NCBI GenBank assembly: GCA_038049695.1
Contig: CP142461.1
Coordinates: 35,781,001-35,845,000, forward strand
DNA: 64,000 nt
Reading direction: 5' to 3'
Source: Cinnamomum chago
Lineage: Eukaryota; Streptophyta; Magnoliopsida; Laurales; Lauraceae
The position numbers and the translations under genes were made by a program. Shown here piece by piece: positions 58,236 to 64,000 of this stretch (within the stretch, counting starts at the first letter, position 1; the number at the start of each line of letters is the position of its first letter). The notes under the pieces were generated by a model. That model saw only the letters and a list, made by a program, of their open reading frames with translations, was not told where the DNA came from and searched no databases.

Positions 58236-61200
58236 ATGGACAAGAGTTGGATTGATTTACCGAATAGGATGTCTCGGGAATACATGGAGGGGATCAACCA
58301 GTTCATGGAATTTACCAATGGGTTTGACAATGAGTTCATCAGTTGTCCATGTAGAAAATGTGCGAATCGGTATTATTATAGAAGAGAGATTGTCCGAGAG
58401 CATCTGCTTCTGAACGGATTCCTGAAGCAGTACAAGAACTGGATAAGACATGGAGAAGAGTATGTTTCCTGTCGCAGAAAGTAAATAAATGAAATTGAGG
58501 TGGATGATATGTCAGAGGCTGATCCGATGATTGCGATGCTAAATGATATCGCGTGCGGGTTGGCACCTGAATACACAAGCTGTGAGACTGAGGGGGCGGG
58601 TGGGAGTAATCCTCGCTCTGGTGCCGATGAAGAAGCCTTGAGATATTTTGAAATTCTAGACGATGCACAGACAGAATTGTATCCTAGATGCAAGGACTTC
58701 AGTAAATTGTCCTTTATTGTTGAGTTGTTACATTTGAAGGCATTGAATCAATGGTCTGACAAGTCTTTCGATATGCTCCTCCAGTTGTTGCATCAGTGCT
58801 CCCATCCGATGCAAAACTTGTTGAGTCCTACTATCAGGCTCGCAAGTTAACTGAAAATTTAGGATTCACATATGAGACTTTGGATGCATGTCCGAACAAT
58901 TGTATGTTGTTTAGGAATGTTTAGGAATGAGAATGCCCATCTTGATAAGTGCATTGTGTGTCAGACTTCGAGATGAAAGGAGGACAGGGTTGGTTACAAT
59001 CGTTAGAATAGTTCTACAAGTGTTATCAACCGTGGCAAACTTGTGGCAGTAAAGCAATTGAGATATTTCCCACTTAAGCCAAGGCTGAAGAGGCTTCTTA
59101 TGTCATCAAATATTTCTAAACTGATGAGATGGCATGCCGAGAATAGCAAGGGCGATGGTAAGTGTTAATCCAGCAGATTCCCCAGCGTGGAAAGACTTCG
59201 ATCGGAGGAATCCAGACTTTGCCTTAGATTGTCGCAATGTGCCGCTTGGTTTGGCGGCAGATGGTTTTAGTCCATTCAGATCCATGACTGGGGCAAATCA
59301 CAGTACGTGGCCAGTTGTTTTGGTACCTTATAATCTTCCGCGATGGATGTGTATGAAGCAACCTTTTCTAATCCTATCCACACTTATTGATGGACCAATA
59401 GGACCAGGGGACAAGATTGATGTATATATGCAACCTTTGATTGATGAATTGAATGAATTATGGGCTGATGGTCTGATGACATTTGATGCCGAAGGCAATG
59501 AAATGTTTAAACTCCGCGCCGCATTATTATGGACAATCAACGACTTCCCTGCGTACGCCAACTTGTCGGGTTGGAGCACAAAGGGAGAGTTTGCTGCATT
59601 CAGATCCTTGCTGCAATAAGGAGAAGAAGTCAACTTGGTTGAAGCACGACAGAAAATGGGTATACACGAGTCATAGGCGTTTTCTACCTCCATTGCATAG
59701 GTTCAGGAGGGACAAAGTGTCATTTGATGGGAGTTGAGAATATGGTCCAGCACCTCGAACAATGACGGGAGTTGAATTGTTGTCATAGTTCGAGCAGGAG
59801 CAAATACGTACTGTGTAGGATTTTCAAGATTTACTGGCCCCGGTGCTGCCTTCTATTCCCGGTGCAAATAGAAGGCGAGGTCATAATTGGAAGAAAAAAA
59901 GTATTTTCTACGATTTACCATACTAGAAAGATAACTTACTCAGGTACAACTAAGATGTTATGCACATCGAGAAGAATGTTTGTGATAATATATTGTGGAC
60001 CATTCTCGGTGTTCAGGGGAAGTCGAAGGATGGTGTCAATGCACGCCGTGACTTGGAAGAAATGGGCTTGAGAAAACCATTGCACTTGCAGCTGAGAGAG
60101 TCCAACAAGGCATACATGCCTCCTGCGCAGTACACGATGAGTAAAGATGATAAAGATGTCTTCCTCACAGTTCTGAAGGGTGTCAAGGTTCCTGACGGGT
60201 ACTGTTCGAATATCGCAAAGTGTGTGAACATGAGAGAAAGTACATTACAGGGTTTGAAGATTCATGACAATCATATTCTCATTCAACAGTTACTGCCTAT
60301 CTCCATACAGAATTGTTTGCCTAAGAATGTTGTAGCGTCGTTGATTGAAGTTAGTAACTTCTTCAGACAACTTTGTTCTAGAGTTCATCGAATTGATGAG
60401 TTGAATGGTTTGCAAGAGAGGATTGCTTTGACGTTGTGTCATTTAGAAAAAAATTTCCCACCTGCATTTTTCGATGTCATGGTTCACTTGACCATACACT
60501 TAACCAATGAAGCCCTGCTTGGTGGCCCCGTCCAATTCAGATGGATGTATCCGATCGAGAGGTACATGAACACATTGAAGAGGTATGTTCGTAATAGATC
60601 TCGCCCAGAGGCATCAATAGCTAAGGGGTATTTGATGGATGAGTGCACCAATTTCTGCACAGCATATCTTAAAGATAATATTGAAACAAAGTTAACTAGG
60701 CCCTCGCGGATTAATGATGGTCTAGTTGGGGAGGGCACGCCATTTGATCTCAACAATATTGAGTGGATTCAAGCTCACCAGTGGGTGTTGTTCAACACCC
60801 CATCTGTTGTGGCTTTGACTCAGTAAGTTATCACTCATTTATAAGAGTAACTTGTCAGTTTTTTGCCTAAATCATCATACTTGTCGTTAACACGTGTTAT
60901 GCATCGCAGGACACACATCGATGAGCTGAAACGGGACATGCCTCGTGCTACAGAGAATGAAATTCATCAGTCCCATTACCAGTCATTTCACGAATGGCTC
61001 AAGAATCACGTATGTATTCAATCATTAAGAGTAGTTTCACTTGTTCTTGTCATATTACTTTCATGTAGTGATATTCAGTGATTACATGCGTTGCGTAGGT
61101 CTATAGCTTACGAAGAACTAGCGATCCGTATTTGACCGATGAAATGAACCAGTTAGCTGATGGCCCCTTTATAACGGCCCGACGTTACACAACTTGTGAT

Positions 61201-61710
61201 GTCAACGGTTTTCGATTTCGCATCAAGGATGTAGATGAGAAATGAGCAACGCAAAATAGTGGGCTCGGTTGTCCATCCGTCGATGTTGGTTACTACTATG
61301 GTCGGTTGAAAGATATTGTTGAAGTTGTATATAATCACGGGTTAAAGTTTCTATTGTTTAAGTGTGATTCGGTGGATCCCATCCGAGGGGTGAAAACAGA
61401 TAATTACTAGTTTACATTGGTAAATTTTAACAATTTGTTACATCGTGCTGATCGAATAAGTGCCGAACCGTACATACTATCCTCAATGGCGGAGCAAGTT
61501 TACTATGTCAGAGATCCGAAAGATCCTAACTGGTAGGTTGTAGTTAAAATGTCATGGAGGGGAGTGTATCAGATTGAATGTGATGAGCCAGATATTGATG
61601 CATTCGCCCAACAAGTTCTTGACCAGAATGCAGTTGTTCAACATGATGAAGATATTAATTGGGTTCGGGAAACCATTGAAGGAGATACAGTTGACTTACA
61701 TGACCAATGA
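58236..61710 (+). pseudogene. CACTA Tnp2-type transposase, decayed
   Basis: The start ATG at 58236 opens MDKSWIDLPNRMSREYMEG, a Transpos_assoc domain with its zinc-binding CPCRKC. The Transposase_21 core follows (LDCRNVPLGLAADGF, VVLVPYNLPRWMCMKQPF, FPAYANLSGWSTKG, MHIEKNVCDNI). An intact 288-residue stretch at 59960-60826 covers a DUF4218 domain (RMHR-like HRIDELNGLQ, HLTNEALLGGPVQFRWMYPI). Introns are inferred at 60823-60909 and 61010-61098, both GT…AG and phase-compatible. A DUF4216 domain (VYYVRDPKDPNW, MSWRGVYQIECDE) ends at 61710. It would cut and paste the element. There are stops at about 58482, 61240, 61408 and 61534 and frame changes near 58800, 59100 and 59615, so it is inactive. 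Confidence 0.85.
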
Positions 61711-61819
61711 ACGGCTGGGAACTAATTCACTAATGTTAAATTTTAGTGTAAATAATTTTTAAATGTTAATTTCAATTATCTCGTTTAATGAAATTTATCT
61801 TACAAACATTTGAACAGAT

Positions 61820-63887
61820 ATGTCAGGACGAAAGAGGAGAGATCATCCGCTGACGATGGACGAGCTGCTACGCCAGGCCAGCATGCCGTCTGGGGCGCCT
61901 AGACCGGCACCGGATGTCGCCTAGTCTAGTTCGATGGCCCCACCGAGTAGGCCATCGACATCTCATCCGAGTCCATCCACTCCAGTGGATGCTTCGGCGT
62001 CGTCCACTGCTTCAGCTCTACCATCTCGGCTTGCATCGGCAGATACACAGACTGGTATAAGTTTATTTAATTAAAATATTTTAATTCTAGCAAATTATTT
62101 TATTTCAATTTAATTAGATTATCTCTAATTTAAACAGGTGCTATGAGCACGGGCCCATCTTCCAGCAGGGGGAGAGGCCCTGCTAGAAGGATCCGAACGT
62201 AGAATTCTGGCCATCCCATTGACGTAGAGTTTGATGAGACATATCATCCGATGGGCCCTCATGCTCGCCAGCTCATCAGCCAGTTAGGACATATGGTCCG
62301 GGATCCATATGCATTCCCTTTGACTACACTTGATTGGGAGGCATTCCCGGTGGAGACGCTAGATCTTACCTGGCAGTAGGTCAAGGTAATAATTTAACAT
62401 TTCTCCTCAGGATGTGTCAATTTAAACCATAACTTAATGAAAAATTATTTGTCCTTTTCAGGACAATTTGAGGGCATGTCCTGAGCTCTTCCGGCCAGTT
62501 TGCATGTCGAAGTGCCAGAAGATGTGGAAAGATCATAAAAATAAAGTTAAGATGCAGCACTGGAAGCCTCATCAGGATGCGCCTGACATACTTCAGCGAG
62601 TTCCGAGGGGCGTTCTCCCTGATCAGTGGACTCAGCTCGTCCGGTACTGGACGAGCAAGGAGGTTCAGGTGAGAAACTTGTAATTTTTTATTATAATTTT
62701 AACAATTTACTAGTGACTAACGTAACTAACAAAAATTCCGACTGATAAATATTGAAAATAGAGAGTGTCTGTTACGAATGCACGGAACCGCGCAATGCAG
62801 GGTCCCGCACATAGGTTGGGGAATCGACACATCACCCAGGTCCGCCACGAGGTAAAAAGTTAGATCGTACATGTAATTTATGTTTTTGTCATTCTGTATG
62901 ATAGTATACTAATAATATAACTCTCCACCAAACAGTTACGTTCCGAGGGTGTTCCGGTCGACAGGATGTCCGTCTGGATGCGTTCTCGAGATCCTCGCTA
63001 CCCAGAGGTTGCAGCTATCTTTGTAAGTTTTTATATTGAACCGTTTAAATTATCTTTCTATTACTATGTCTTGTTATGCATGAAAATATACTAAATGAAT
63101 CAACTACACAGGCCCAGTATTAGTCACGCCTGGAGGAGTTACCCGAGGAGGAGCGCAGTTTGCCATCGCGGAGGGATGAGATATTCCACTCCGTCGTTGG
63201 CCGGGATGGGCACGGATACACGCTCACGTATGGGACGGGCATTCCACGCTCGCACATCGCGCGATCGAAGTCATCCAGTGCTAGCTCCTCCCAGGGCATA
63301 CGCCTCCGTACAGATGAGGATGTTCAGGAGTTGCTGCAGTCCATGAAGGCAGCGATCAGAGAGGAGGTGACAAATGAGGTCAGGGCAGAGATGAGGGCCG
63401 AGTGGAGAGCGGAGATGGCAGAGCTTGAGAGTCGTCTATCACAGAGTCGCGGCCCGCTCGCTTCAGACCCACAACCCACTACTCAGGTTAGTAAGAAAAA
63501 AATTGTACGTTTAAATTGTCAATTATGTCATTGATGCATCAATACTTATGTTTTTTTTATTGTTTTTAACTGTATAATAAATAATTACAGGCACCAGACG
63601 CTGGCAGTGGCCACAGGGCTATACATGACTTCGGTGGAGAGGGCAGTCATGATTTAGCAGGCTCGACTGATCCTGACCAGGTAAAATTATTTTTTTTAAT
63701 TCAAGATTTCAACATTTAAGTTAAAACCTTAACTTAAAACTTAGAAAATGAGCCTCCGGGCAACCAAAACGAGGAAACGGGGTCCGTTGCTCGTGAAACT
63801 TGACGGGCATGGGCCCCTAGTCATTCATGACTTGCAGGAACTGACAGAACGAGAATCCGACTCCCGAATTGCTCGTACAGTTGAAAA
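61820..63887 (+). pseudogene. CACTA accessory protein, Transposase_24 type, decayed
   Basis: Exons inferred from GT…AG borders: 61820-62054, 62138-62385, 62462-62668, 62762-62851, 62936-63022, 63112-63486, 63591-63680 and a repeat-derived exon at 63745-63887. The first seven total a whole number of codons, which supports the model. Visible are MSGRKRRDHPLTMDELLRQA, a Ser/Pro linker, then the Transposase_24 region (CPELFRPVCMSKCQKMWKDH, NARNRAMQGPAHRLGN, VWMRSRDPRYPEVA) and a charged coiled coil (IREEVTNEVRAEMRAEWRAE). This matches the TnpA/Ptta-type partner that binds subterminal repeats in En/Spm elements. TAG stops occur at about 61921, 62200, 62377 and 63121. The gene continues into the 178-bp repeat and off the window. 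Confidence 0.8.
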
Positions 63888-64000
63888 GTAAGTTTAACTT
63901 AGAACGTTAACTTAAAACTTAGAAAATGAGCCTCCGGGCCCCCAAAATAAGCAGTCGGGCTCCGTTGCCCGTGAACCTTGACGGGCATGAGCCCAAAGTC
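63721..64000 (+). repeat. 178-bp tandem repeat, start of CACTA-1 array
   Basis: GAGCCTCCGGGC recurs at 63750 and 63928, 178 bp apart. The sequence is the reverse complement of the 20697-22650 array units, matching the opposite orientations of CACTA-1 and CACTA-2. At least 1.6 units are visible before the window ends. Confidence 0.85.

Larger units (their letters stand above)
13512..64000 (+). mobile_element. CACTA-1: CACTA (En/Spm) transposon, autonomous type, decayed
   Basis: The left terminus CACTACTAGAAATTTG starts at 13512. It is followed by subterminal repeats (TTAGCGACCGC and its complement) and a CT-rich leader. The element is interrupted by the Met-primed LTR element (15785-56374) and resumes at 56380 with a leader, a Tnp2-type transposase gene and a Transposase_24-type gene, both on the plus strand. 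The 178-bp repeats begin at about 63721. The right terminus lies beyond the window. Joining 13512-15784 with 56380-64000 is an inference from the LTR element's perfect 5-bp duplication and from the matching CACTA-2 architecture (same termini, same CT-rich 5' end, same 3' array). Both genes carry several disruptions, so it is probably no longer autonomous. Confidence 0.75.

Overview
The window is a repeat-rich stretch of a flowering-plant nuclear genome. It contains plant-type CACTA (En/Spm) transposons, Athila- and Tat-like Ty3/gypsy elements, a non-autonomous LTR element primed by initiator tRNA-Met, a plant L1-type LINE, and fragments of plant genes (class III peroxidase, topoisomerase I, SPT2-like protein). 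I cannot name the species. I see no complete host gene, no tRNA or rRNA gene and no CRISPR array.

Layout. (a) 1-6884 is the 5' part of a minus-strand Tat-like gypsy element: gag side at the left edge, primer-binding site at 4304-4321, a 2.56-kb LTR at 4325-6884. (b) 6885-13511 is AT-rich sequence with small fossils: a candidate MITE at 8088-8950, an exon-like ORF at 10327-10596 and a scrap of a Copia-type gag at 13388-13511. (c) From 13512 to beyond the window end lies a stack of elements nested about five deep. CACTA-1 (13512 to >64000, plus) is split by a 40.6-kb Met-primed LTR element (15785-56374, minus; TSD CTTCT). That element is split by CACTA-2 (20001-53794, minus; TSD TCC), which belongs to the same family as CACTA-1. 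CACTA-2 is split by a LINE (25522-29956, plus) and by an Athila-type element (30729-52429). The Athila element is split by CACTA-3 (34296-42983; TSD GAT), a different CACTA family whose interior is built from captured host-gene fragments (a Pack-CACTA).

How the parts relate. CACTA-1 carries the two genes of an autonomous element in order: a Tnp2-type transposase (58236-61710) and a Transposase_24-type accessory protein (61820-63887 and on), both decayed. Its 3' end begins a 178-bp tandem repeat. The same repeat forms an 11-unit array in CACTA-2 and contains a piece of coding exon of the accessory gene. CACTA-2 and CACTA-3 show no transposase and would depend on proteins supplied elsewhere. 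The LTR pairs of the outer Met-primed element and of the inner Athila element have diverged by similar small amounts (about 1.4% and 1.6%, counted by eye), so the whole stack seems to have built up in a short, recent period.

The most interesting items are: the Pack-CACTA that joins a topoisomerase I fragment directly to a peroxidase exon; the 178-bp exon-derived array; the same-family nested CACTAs; the Athila element whose gag-pol reads against its LTRs; and transposase decay that looks driven by cytosine methylation.
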